From contig CANQRP010000002.1 of the NCBI GenBank assembly GCA_947626305.1, positions 1 to 53,357 of the forward strand: a DNA stretch of 53,357 bases, in the 5' to 3' direction. Shown one piece after another: positions 39,217-47,631 of this stretch; positions within the stretch are counted from its first letter, which is position 1, and each line of letters starts with the position of its first letter. The notes beneath the pieces were generated by a model. It searched no databases, was not told where the DNA came from, and was given only the letters and a program-made list of their open reading frames with translations. The DNA is from an uncultured Clostridia bacterium (GTDB taxonomy: Bacteria > Bacillota > Clostridia > Christensenellales > Borkfalkiaceae). Made by a program: the position numbers and the translations under genes.

Positions 39217-39501
39217 ATGAAACTCGAATTGGAGCAGAAAACTTACTACCGCCTGAAAAGGGGACAGAGCCTTGCGGACGTGGCGAACGTTTACGGCGTG
39301 CCTCCGCGGGTGCTCGCATCGCTCAATCTTTTGAAGGAGGAGCCGCAGGAGGGGCAGGTGCTGCAAATTCCCGCCGAGCGCAGAGATCTGTACACGGTGC
39401 ACGGCGGCGAGAGCAAGGCAATGCTCTGCGGCTCGGAAAAAAACTTTGAGGAGCGGAACCGGACGAAGTGGCTCTACATCGGGCAGACGGTGTGGCTGTA
39501 A
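39217..39501 (+). CDS. LysM-domain protein
   Basis: YYRLKRGQSLADVANVYGVPPRVLASLNLLKEEPQEGQVLQIP. Confidence 0.8.
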   Translation: MKLELEQKTYYRLKRGQSLADVANVYGVPPRVLASLNLLKEEPQEGQVLQIPAERRDLYTVHGGESKAMLCGSEKNFEERNRTKWLYIGQTVWL

Positions 39502-39540
39502 ACAGGGTGGAGGAGCCAACGGAAAGAGCGAATTCGATTT

Positions 39541-39579
39541 TGTGCCCCGCCCCCGCGCATTGCGCGGGGGCGGGGCACA
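39541..39579. repeat. Perfect palindrome after LysM gene (19-bp arms)
   Basis: TGTGCCCCGCCCCCGCGCA-T-TGCGCGGGGGCGGGGCACA. Confidence 0.9.
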
Positions 39580-39641
39580 CTTTCAAATGCTTGACGCATA
39601 CCTTATAGTAGAGCCGATTTCACGGCTTACGGAGGTCACAA

Positions 39642-40301
39642 ATGTCATTTTTTTCCAATTTTTCATCGGACCATTGCCCCGGCACCATCACCGGCAATCC
39701 GTTGAACGGTCTTTGCGAAAAGGTGTGCATCCAGGCGGAAAAAATCTTCGACGCGGGGATCATCCAAACGAGGCTTGAAAATTATCCCATCACCCTCGAT
39801 GGGCTCACGCCCGCAAATCCTACATATCCGCTCACGTTTATTTCGGCGCGTTCTCTCGCTTCCGAAGGGACGGTGACAAACCTTGTCGTAGACCAGCAGA
39901 CGGACGGTCAGTGTGCGCGCGTGCAGTGTACGATCACGGTGCCCATCGAGGTCGTCTATCTCGACGCGACCGGCGCGGAGGGCAAGGCAACGAGCGAGAT
40001 CGTCCTCCAAGAGGACGTGCTCATGTACGTACCGCCCGCATCCGTCATGCCTTTTACCGTAACGGCGATTGCCTCTTGCGTCTCCCCCGAGGGAACGTTC
40101 AACGCCTCCACCGGCTCCTTCAACATCAGCGCCTGCCTCACCCTGATCTTAAAGGTTGCCATGCAGGTGGAACTTCTTCTGCCCAGCTACGGTTATTGCG
40201 CCATCCCGCCCGCACAGGAGTACTCGCAGGAAGTGTGCTCGGGATTTTTCGAGTTGCCCCTCTACCCTCAGGGCAGATCGTGTTGCAAAAAGAACAACTG
40301 A
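39642..40301 (+). CDS. Cys-containing conserved hypothetical protein, possibly spore-coat related
   Basis: Uninterrupted ORF with start and terminator; motifs LCEKVCIQAEKIFDAGIIQ and LPSYGYCAIPPAQEY. The functional guess is weak. Confidence 0.55.
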   Translation: MSFFSNFSSDHCPGTITGNPLNGLCEKVCIQAEKIFDAGIIQTRLENYPITLDGLTPANPTYPLTFISARSLASEGTVTNLVVDQQTDGQCARVQCTITVPIEVVYLDATGAEGKATSEIVLQEDVLMYVPPASVMPFTVTAIASCVSPEGTFNASTGSFNISACLTLILKVAMQVELLLPSYGYCAIPPAQEYSQEVCSGFFELPLYPQGRSCCKKNN

Positions 40302-40326
40302 ACCGACGGAACCGGATCATGAAACA

Positions 40327-40355
40327 AGAAGCCGACGCAAAGTCGGCTTCTTTTT
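40327..40355 (+). terminator. Intrinsic terminator after 39642-40301 ORF
   Basis: AGAAGCCGAC-GCAAA-GTCGGCTTCT followed by TTTT. Confidence 0.88.
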
Positions 40356-40361
40356 AAGGTA

Positions 40362-40393
40362 GGGCGCGGGTCGCCATTCGGCGACCCGCGCCC
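40362..40393. repeat. Perfect palindrome 3' of XRE gene (14-bp arms)
   Basis: GGGCGCGGGTCGCC-ATTC-GGCGACCCGCGCCC. Confidence 0.85.
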
Positions 40394-40401
40394 CCATGTG
40401 T

Positions 40402-40608
40402 TCAATAGGTATCGGTAATTCCGAGAAAATAATCGGCAGAGATGCCGAACGCCGTTGCCATGGCTTTGAGCGTATCGTACCCTGGCTTCGCCTTTCCGTG
40501 TAGCCATTCGGAGACTTGACCCGGCTTCACTCCGATGCGCCGTGCAAACTCCGCCTGCGATAGATTATTTTCATGCAAAAATTCTCGCAGGATCTCTACA
40601 AATTCCAT
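40402..40608 (-). CDS. XRE-family HTH transcriptional regulator (68 aa)
   Basis: LSQAEFARRIGVKPGQVSEWLHGKAKPGYDTLKAMATAFGISADYFLG is a canonical HTH_3 domain. Confidence 0.93.
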   Translation of the reverse strand: MEFVEILREFLHENNLSQAEFARRIGVKPGQVSEWLHGKAKPGYDTLKAMATAFGISADYFLGITDTY

Positions 40609-40620
40609 ATAATTATATTA

Positions 40621-40688
40621 TAGAATTTTCTAACGCTTAAACTTGACAGTCAGAAAATTCTGTTGTATAATCAATATAGAAATTTCCA
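40621..40688. promoter_or_regulatory. Triple operator and divergent promoters between XRE regulator and LRR lipoprotein
   Basis: TAGAATTTTCTA (40621-40632), CAGAAAATTCTG (40651-40662), TAGAAATTTCCA (40677-40688); + promoter TTGACA (40643-40648), 17 nt, TATAAT (40666-40671); minus-strand TATAAT at 40617-40622. Confidence 0.75.
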
Positions 40689-40705
40689 TATGAGGAGAGG
40701 AACTT

Positions 40706-42901
40706 ATGAAACACGTTCGTGTATTGGGTGCCCTATTTGCGGGGGCAATGGCGGTATGTTTTTGTTTGTCGGGTTGTGGTGGTGAGAAAGAGCCGCAAAG
40801 ACCGGAAGAACATGTACATGATTGGGGGGAGTGGCAGATCACTGCTCCCACCTGCGAAGAAAAGGGAGAGAAAAAGCGGGTATGCAAAACCGATTCTTCT
40901 CATGTCGAACGGGAAGAGATTCCTGCGCTCGGTCACAAATGGAGTAAAGAATGGACGGCTGAGGCAAGCGGGCACTTCCGTGAATGCGAAAATGGCTGCG
41001 GTGAACGCTCGGAAGAGGGGGAGCACTCTTTTCAAAACGGGAAGTGCAAAGTATGCGGCTATGCGTTGGCGCCGTCGACGTTGCGCTATGAAGAGGTTCT
41101 CGGGGAAGACGGGAAGACAGTCGTGGGATATTCCGTCAGCGGTTGGGCGGAAAGCGTAACCGATAGGACACAGCTTGTAATCCCTGCCGAGCATGATGGG
41201 AAACCGGTGATTGCAATCGGCGAGAGCGCATTCGATGTAGACGATGGCGACGGCGACGAGTCACTCTACTCTGTTTACTTGCCCGAATCGGTAAAGGATA
41301 TCGGCTCATACGCTTTTTACGGTTGCTCAGGGCTGAAGAATGTAAATCTCGAAAGTGTAGAAAATCTGTACGAGGGTGCGTTTTTCGAGTGCACAGGGCT
41401 TGAAAAAGCGGAATTAGGAGTACTCGAAATGCTGGGGAAATATGCCTTTTATGGGTGCGCCTCTCTTAAATATGTGAAGCTCGAGGGGGTGGAAGTTTTC
41501 GAGGAACAAGTCATGAGCAACTGCCCGGCTCTCGAGCAGGTGGAATTCGGCGATGGAGTGGAAGCATTTGCAAAATACACTTTTTACGCGTCCGATGGGG
41601 TACGCTATCTTTCGTTCGGAAAGGCGTTCTCTCAGGAGGTGACAAGCGACACTTTTCCGACCGGGTTGGAAAGAGTGGAAGTGAGCGAACATAATGCGCT
41701 CTATACCACCGAAGAGGGGATACTCTACAACAAGGATAAAACGGAGATCGTCTGTGTGCCGTTTTCAATCAAGGGACGAGTAAAGATCGCCGACGGCGTA
41801 AAAGCAATCAAAGCAGATACTGCACATTTCAAGGGGCATAGGTACATCACTTCTTTGACGATTCCCGCAAGCGTAACGAGTATCGACGGCGGCTTCATGA
41901 AAGAATCGTTTACAAATTGCCACCATATTGCAGAAGTGTATAATCTCACGTCGATCGATCTCACCGAGAAGGAGTGGACGGGAGAGAATACTTACGATCT
42001 TCCAGAAGGTGTTGTGTTTCACACCTCTCTTGCGGAAGCAAGTATCGTATCCGATCCGGACGAGGATGGGTTCGTATGGCAGACGGAGACGGGCGCGTTG
42101 CTTGCCTACTTTGGGAGTGAGACAGAGCTGACGCTTCCGAATGGATATAATGGGAAGTCGTATACCGTTGGCTATTATGCTTTTCAAAAGACTGAAAGCC
42201 TGGAAAAAGTGACAGTGCCGGCACAAGTCCTTGCGCTCGGTGAGAGTTGCTTCAGCGGCTGTGAAAATCTGAAAGAAGTGGCGTTGGAGGAAGGATTGGA
42301 AGAGATCGGAACGGGGGCGTTCAAAGATTGCACCGCTTTGACAAAAATCGCCATTCCGAAGAGTGTGAAAAAAATCGGTGCAGGCGCCTTCGCTTCCTGC
42401 AATGCCCTCGAACGTGTCAACTACGGGGGGAGCGTATCCGAATGGGCGGCAATCGATTTTCGCAACAGACTTGCTAATGTTTTCGACGGAAAACAAGCGA
42501 CTTTGTATTTGGGCGACGGAAAACCGCTTCCCGAAAAAATCGTAATAGAGGGCATCGAAAAGATCGGAGACAATGCGTTTTATGGCGCGCCCCTCAAAGA
42601 GGTCGTGATCGGGAAAGGCGTGAAACAAATCGGGCAAGACTCGTTTTCCTATTGTGCGGAATTAAAGACAGTGGTGCTTGGCAAAGAGGTTGAAGATTTT
42701 TATCATTCGTTTGCCAACGGTTCCCCTATCGAAAAGGTGTACTACGAAGGGACGGAAGAGAGTTGGCAAGGTCTTCACGGGGGAGACGGTGGAAGTAGCG
42801 CGCTTCCACGAAGTGCAAAAGTGTTTTTCTTTGCGGAGCAAAACCCTCAAAACGGGGATGCTTGGCATTATGGCAGCAATGGCGAAATAGAAGAATGGTA
42901 A
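40706..42901 (+). CDS. BspA-like leucine-rich repeat (LRR_5) lipoprotein with N-terminal Cys/His-rich region
   Basis: Lipobox LSGC; HVHDWGEW...C...C...GHKW Cys/His region; LRR_5 repeats (IGESAFDV..., IGSYAFYGCSGLKNV, LGESCFSGCENLKEVALEEGLEEIGTGAFKDCTALTKIAIPKSVKKIGAGAFASC). Confidence 0.92.
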   Translation: MKHVRVLGALFAGAMAVCFCLSGCGGEKEPQRPEEHVHDWGEWQITAPTCEEKGEKKRVCKTDSSHVEREEIPALGHKWSKEWTAEASGHFRECENGCGERSEEGEHSFQNGKCKVCGYALAPSTLRYEEVLGEDGKTVVGYSVSGWAESVTDRTQLVIPAEHDGKPVIAIGESAFDVDDGDGDESLYSVYLPESVKDIGSYAFYGCSGLKNVNLESVENLYEGAFFECTGLEKAELGVLEMLGKYAFYGCASLKYVKLEGVEVFEEQVMSNCPALEQVEFGDGVEAFAKYTFYASDGVRYLSFGKAFSQEVTSDTFPTGLERVEVSEHNALYTTEEGILYNKDKTEIVCVPFSIKGRVKIADGVKAIKADTAHFKGHRYITSLTIPASVTSIDGGFMKESFTNCHHIAEVYNLTSIDLTEKEWTGENTYDLPEGVVFHTSLAEASIVSDPDEDGFVWQTETGALLAYFGSETELTLPNGYNGKSYTVGYYAFQKTESLEKVTVPAQVLALGESCFSGCENLKEVALEEGLEEIGTGAFKDCTALTKIAIPKSVKKIGAGAFASCNALERVNYGGSVSEWAAIDFRNRLANVFDGKQATLYLGDGKPLPEKIVIEGIEKIGDNAFYGAPLKEVVIGKGVKQIGQDSFSYCAELKTVVLGKEVEDFYHSFANGSPIEKVYYEGTEESWQGLHGGDGGSSALPRSAKVFFFAEQNPQNGDAWHYGSNGEIEEW

Positions 42902-42911
42902 ATGATTCATA

Positions 42912-42953
42912 CGAGGCGGGTCGTCGATTTCGGCGACCCGCCTCGCATTTTTG
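42912..42953 (+). terminator. Terminator between convergent LRR lipoprotein and mnmG
   Basis: CGAGGCGGGTCG/CGACCCGCCTCG 12-bp arms followed by CATTTTT. Confidence 0.8.
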
Positions 42954-42972
42954 ACAGTAGACCGTGAATGGT

Positions 42973-44985
42973 TCAAGTGTGCGGATTCAAACTCAACCAG
43001 ATCATGAGGACGGCGATGTCGGCGGGAGAGACGCCCGAAATGCGCTCCGCTTGCCCCAAATTCAAAGGGCGGATGCGGTTGAGCTTTTCCCGCGCTTCCA
43101 ACCGCAGCCCCTCGATCGTTTCATAGTCGATATCGGAAGGGAGCGGCTTTTCTTCCATTTTCTTCGCCTTCTCCATCTCCTTCTCGCTCGCTTTTAGGTA
43201 CCCCTCATACTTGATCTCCGTCTCGGCGGAGAGAAGAATGTCGTAGGGAACGGAGGAGAGGGGAAGAGGGGGGGAATGAGGAGCCCCCTCCCCTACCCCG
43301 CCCCCACAAGTGGGAGGGGGCAAGAAGGGCCTTGAAATGACGGAAGCGGGAGACACCCCCTCCGCCGCTTCGCGGGGGACAGCTTTAATAAAGAATGTAT
43401 CGCAAATTTCACGGATGGAGACGCCGCGACGGATGAGGTCGGCGTACGTCACGCCCGTTGTGAGCGGCGGAAAGCCGTGCCGTTGCACCAAAGCGTCGGC
43501 AAGTTTCGTGTCCGCACGCGTGTTCAAAACCGCAAGCGTCTGCTCACGCAACGCTTTCCGCGCCAAAAACCGCTTATACCGCCTTGCATTCACCAAGCCG
43601 CATATGCGCCCGAGTTCCGTGAGACGCATGTCGGCGTTGTCCTGCCTGAGGCTCAGCCGAAATTCGGCGCGCGAAGTCATCATGCGGTAGGGCTCGTCCG
43701 TGCCTTTTGTCACGAGGTCGTCGATGAGCACCCCGATGTACGCCTGATCCCGCCGTAAAATGAGCGGAGGTTTGCCGCGGAGCTTCAAGGAGGCATTCAA
43801 GCCGGCGATCAAGCCCTGTGCCGCCGCCTCTTCATATCCGCTCGTGCCGTTGATCTGCCCCGCCGTGTATAAGCCTTCCACCTTCTTGAATTCGAGGGTG
43901 GGAAGAACGTCGAGCGTATCGATGCAGTCATATTCGATGGCGTAGGCGTAGCGCACGATCTCGCAGTGTTCGAGCCCCTTTACCGTGCGGTACATCTCCT
44001 TTTGCAGGTCGTGGGGGAGGGAGGTGGAGAGCCCCTGTACGTACACTTCGGTCGTGTCCGCGCCCTCGGGTTCCAGAAAGAGTTGGTGGCGCTCCTTGTC
44101 GCGGAAGCGCACGACCTTCGTCTCGATAGAGGGGCAGTAGCGGGGACCCGTCGAGGAGATCTGCCCGTTGTAGAGGGGGGCGCGGTCGAGATTACCGAGG
44201 ATGAGTTCATGTGTGCGCGCGTTGGTATAAGTGAGGTAACAGGGCGTCTGCGCCTTGGGTGCGTGGCTGTGCAGAAAAGAGAAGGGGTATACATCCTCGC
44301 CGTCCTGCCGCTCCATCTGCGAAAAGTCCACCGTTCTACCGTCGAGACGGGCGGGAGTGCCCGTCTTGAACCGGCGCACCTTATAGCCGAGCTTTATCAG
44401 CGATTTTGTGAGACGGGTCGCGCTTTGAAAGCCGTTGGGACCGCTCTTTGTGGCGAATTTGCCCGTGATCGTATCCGAATTGAGGTAAACGCCCGTTGCG
44501 ACCACGACGGCGCGGCACTTGAAAATGCCGCCGTAAGTCGTTCTGACGGCGGTAACGCAGGGAAGAGGGGAGCCTGTGTCGGTGAGGATCTCGGCGGCTT
44601 CCGCCTGCACGATGCGCAGATTTTTCGTATGTTCGAGCACCTGCTTCATGCGGCGATGATACTTGTTCTTGTCCACTTGCGCCCGTAAAGATTGTACCGC
44701 TGCGCCCTTGCCGGCGTTCAGCATCCGCACTTGCAGAGCGCACTCGTCCGCCGTGACGCCCATCTGACCGCCGAGCGCATCGATCTCGCGCACCAAATGC
44801 CCCTTCGCCGTTCCGCCGACGGAGGGGTTGCAGGGCATGAAGCCGATGCTGTCCAAATTCAGGGTCATGAGCACCGTGGAAAGCCCCGTGCGGGCGAGCG
44901 CAAGAGCGGCTTCCGCTCCCGCATGTCCCGCGCCGATGACAACGGCGTCACAGACGCCCTCGATAAATTCGCCTGTTTTGTTCAT
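42973..44985 (-). CDS. mnmG: tRNA uridine-5-carboxymethylaminomethyl modification enzyme MnmG
   Basis: CDAVVIGAGHAGAEAALALARTGLSTVLMTLNLDSIGFMPCNPSVGGTAKGHLVREIDALGG; C-terminal EIKYEGYL. Unusual insert in C-terminal region. Confidence 0.97.
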   Translation of the reverse strand: MNKTGEFIEGVCDAVVIGAGHAGAEAALALARTGLSTVLMTLNLDSIGFMPCNPSVGGTAKGHLVREIDALGGQMGVTADECALQVRMLNAGKGAAVQSLRAQVDKNKYHRRMKQVLEHTKNLRIVQAEAAEILTDTGSPLPCVTAVRTTYGGIFKCRAVVVATGVYLNSDTITGKFATKSGPNGFQSATRLTKSLIKLGYKVRRFKTGTPARLDGRTVDFSQMERQDGEDVYPFSFLHSHAPKAQTPCYLTYTNARTHELILGNLDRAPLYNGQISSTGPRYCPSIETKVVRFRDKERHQLFLEPEGADTTEVYVQGLSTSLPHDLQKEMYRTVKGLEHCEIVRYAYAIEYDCIDTLDVLPTLEFKKVEGLYTAGQINGTSGYEEAAAQGLIAGLNASLKLRGKPPLILRRDQAYIGVLIDDLVTKGTDEPYRMMTSRAEFRLSLRQDNADMRLTELGRICGLVNARRYKRFLARKALREQTLAVLNTRADTKLADALVQRHGFPPLTTGVTYADLIRRGVSIREICDTFFIKAVPREAAEGVSPASVISRPFLPPPTCGGGVGEGAPHSPPLPLSSVPYDILLSAETEIKYEGYLKASEKEMEKAKKMEEKPLPSDIDYETIEGLRLEAREKLNRIRPLNLGQAERISGVSPADIAVLMIWLSLNPHT
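43262..43400. repeat. Same repeat family located inside the mnmG coding region
   Basis: Reverse complement CTTGCCCCCTCCCACTTGTGGGGGCGGGGTAGGGGAGGGGGCTCCTCATT parallels 5981-6035 CTTGCCCTCCCCCAACTTGTTGGGGGAGGGGTAGGGGAGGGGGCAACCTTATT. Confidence 0.75.
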
Positions 44986-45052
44986 TGCGCAAAAGTCGAT
45001 CCCTCTGCCGTCCGACAGCGGGGAAACTCCCCCTTCGGGAGGGGGAGGTCGT

Positions 45053-46402
45053 TTACAGCCGTAATACCGAACTTCTGATGTCGGTGACGCCCTTGGAAAC
45101 GGTGTCGTTCACCCGCATCAGCTCGCCGATCTTGTCGCGGGCGTAGATGATCGTGGCATGGTCTCTGCCGCCCATGATCTTGCCGATGGACACGAGGGGA
45201 AGCGCTAACATGTTGCACATGAGGTAGATGCAGACCTGCCGTGCGCGCACCAGTTCTTGCCGCTTGCTCTTGCCGAGGAGATCGGCACGCGTCACCGAAT
45301 AATAGGAGCAGGTCGCCTTGATGATCGTATCGGGCGTGAGCACCTCCTGTTCCTCGTCCGCGGCGATGCTCTCCTGCAATGCCGTTGCGGCGAGTTTGAC
45401 CGAAATGGGCTCCTCGTGCAGTTTGCTGGCGAAGATCACCGTGTTCAGCCGTCCTTCGAGGGTACGCACGTTGTTGTCGGAGTTTTTGACGAGGAAGGCG
45501 AGCACGTCGTCCGGAACGAGATACTTCTTTTCGAGCGCCTTGCGCTTCAAAATGGCGATCTTCGTCTCCAAATCGGGCGGTTGGATGTCGGCGATCAGTC
45601 CCCCTTCGAAGCGCGTTCTGAGCCGTTCTTCGAGGGTCGTGAGCTCCTTTGCGGGGCAGTCGGAAGAGATGACGATCTGTTTGTGTTGGGAGGAGAGTTC
45701 GTTAAAAGTGTGGAAAAACGCCTCCTGCACGCCGTATTTTCCTGCCCAGAACTGGATGTCGTCGATGATGAGGACGTCTACGTTGCGATAACGGTTGCGG
45801 AAGCGGAACTCATTGTCCGTGCCCGCCGATTTTTTGGCATACATGCTGTCCACATATTCGTTCAAAAACTTTTCGCTCGTCGTGTAAATGACTTTCAGCG
45901 AAGGTTTTTTCTTGTTGATCTCGTTGGCGATCGCCTGCATGAGGTGGGTCTTTCCGAGCCCCGTTCCGCCGTAGATATAGAGGGGATTGAAATTCTCCCC
46001 GGGCGCCTCCGCCACCGACTTTGCCGCCGCATAGACGAATTTATTGGAGGGACCCACGACGAAGGAATCGAAGGTATAGCGCTTATCGAGCGCGACCGTC
46101 GCCTCCTCGAGGGCGTCGGGCATTTCGTCGAGCGTATAGGTATCGCTGCCGTCCACCACGATGACGACCCCCGCGATGCCCACGTCTGCGGACTGCGCCG
46201 CTTCGCGCAGATGGTCGAGGTGGTGCTTCGTCACCGTGAGCGCCACCACTTCTTCCGGCGCTTTGAGTACGATCTTTTTGTTTACGACGTCCACGGGTAC
46301 GAGGTCTTCGATGAACGAACTGAAAGACACGGGATTGATGAGTTTCTCCGCCCGTTCTTTGATCTTGCTCCACAGAAATTCGAGTTGGGTATTTTCAGCC
46401 AT
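45053..46402 (-). CDS. dnaA: Chromosomal replication initiator protein DnaA
   Basis: NPLYIYGGTGLGKTHLMQAIANEI; VLIIDDIQFWAGK; C-terminal GGRDHATIIYARDKI. Confidence 0.98.
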   Translation of the reverse strand: MAENTQLEFLWSKIKERAEKLINPVSFSSFIEDLVPVDVVNKKIVLKAPEEVVALTVTKHHLDHLREAAQSADVGIAGVVIVVDGSDTYTLDEMPDALEEATVALDKRYTFDSFVVGPSNKFVYAAAKSVAEAPGENFNPLYIYGGTGLGKTHLMQAIANEINKKKPSLKVIYTTSEKFLNEYVDSMYAKKSAGTDNEFRFRNRYRNVDVLIIDDIQFWAGKYGVQEAFFHTFNELSSQHKQIVISSDCPAKELTTLEERLRTRFEGGLIADIQPPDLETKIAILKRKALEKKYLVPDDVLAFLVKNSDNNVRTLEGRLNTVIFASKLHEEPISVKLAATALQESIAADEEQEVLTPDTIIKATCSYYSVTRADLLGKSKRQELVRARQVCIYLMCNMLALPLVSIGKIMGGRDHATIIYARDKIGELMRVNDTVSKGVTDIRSSVLRL

Positions 46403-46545
46403 TTTTTCCCTCTCAAACGCTTTGTTTTTTTCGCAAAATTTGTTATAATGAGCTTGTCCGCGCTCCCATCTTGCGAAGCCGATACGTCTGACTAAGATTA
46501 TAATATAAAATCGCGCAAAAAGAAAGTGTTTTTCGGGTAAATTCG

Positions 46546-47631
46546 ATGAGAATCAAAAAATTGAATTTACAAAATTTCAGAAATTACGAGGATGAGACCT
46601 TCGAATTCGGCGAGGGGGTCAACGTTCTCGTGGGAAAAAATGCGCAGGGAAAGACCAACTGTGCCGAGGCGGTATTTTACCTCTGCACGGGGGCGTCTCT
46701 GCGCATCCGTCACGATAAACAACTCATCCGCAGGGGGGCGGAACGCGCCCGTCTCTGTGCCGAAACGGAGTGCCGCTACGGCAAACTCACTCTGGAGGCG
46801 GACATCTCGGAAAGCGGGCGGGAACTCAGGCTCAACGGCGCCAAGGTCGCGCGCGCCGTGGACTTTCTCGGCAACATGAAGAGCGTATTCTTTTCGCCGG
46901 GGGAGTTGAGGATCGTGCAGGACGGTCCCGACGAGCGGAGGCGCTTTCTCAACCTCTCCATTTCCCAGATGTCGAAAGGGTACGCCTCGGCGCTTCTGCG
47001 CTACAACAAGATCCTCGACCAGCGGAACAACCTGCTCAAAGAGCGGGACGTATCGCTCATCTTCGAAACGCTGCCCGTTTGGGACGAACAGCTCGCCCGC
47101 TATGCCGCCACGATCGTCCGGCACAGAAAGGAATTCCTCGGGATGCTTGCTCCGCTTGCGGGTGACGCGCATGCATTTTTGACGGATGGGGGCGAAAAAC
47201 TCGAGCTCGGCTTTGAGGGAAATTATCCGCGCGAAGAGGAGGAGATCGCGGAAAAGCTGCAAAAGGAGCTCGAAAACGCCTATGAGCGGGACGTGCGGCT
47301 CGGCTATACCACGGTGGGACCTCACCGCGACGATATCCGCATCCTCATCGACGGCGCCGACGCGCGCGGGTTTGCTTCTCAGGGGCAGACGCGCACCGCG
47401 GCACTCTCCATGAAACTTGCCGAACTCGAAATCTTCAAACAGTTCTCGGGCGAAGCGCCCGTCCTCATTCTCGACGACGTGATGAGCGAGCTCGACCTTG
47501 CGCGGCGCAAGAAATTGCTCGCACGCACCGAGGGCGTGCAGTGTATCCTCACCTGTACGCATGCCGAACGGGTACTCTACGGAACGGAGTGCCATAAGAT
47601 CAGGATCAGCGGGGGAAAGATCGTATCATGA
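46546..47631 (+). CDS. recF: DNA replication and repair protein RecF
   Basis: MRIKKLNLQNFRNYEDETFEFGEGVNVLVGKNAQGKTNCAEAVFYLCTG; ASQGQTRTAALSMKLAEL; ILDDVMSELD. Confidence 0.97.
   Translation: MRIKKLNLQNFRNYEDETFEFGEGVNVLVGKNAQGKTNCAEAVFYLCTGASLRIRHDKQLIRRGAERARLCAETECRYGKLTLEADISESGRELRLNGAKVARAVDFLGNMKSVFFSPGELRIVQDGPDERRRFLNLSISQMSKGYASALLRYNKILDQRNNLLKERDVSLIFETLPVWDEQLARYAATIVRHRKEFLGMLAPLAGDAHAFLTDGGEKLELGFEGNYPREEEEIAEKLQKELENAYERDVRLGYTTVGPHRDDIRILIDGADARGFASQGQTRTAALSMKLAELEIFKQFSGEAPVLILDDVMSELDLARRKKLLARTEGVQCILTCTHAERVLYGTECHKIRISGGKIVS

Noticed and set aside
39205-39217. Leaderless LysM gene (TAGAAT 7 nt before ATG)
   Set aside because: An SD-like agagg precedes the ATG and no good -35 is present, so the -10 match is probably fortuitous.
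46403-46545. Possible oriC in the dnaA-recF gap
   Set aside because: No DnaA-box cluster or AT-rich repeated 13-mers seen; only promoter-like boxes. Kept only as a question in the dnaA/recF finding.
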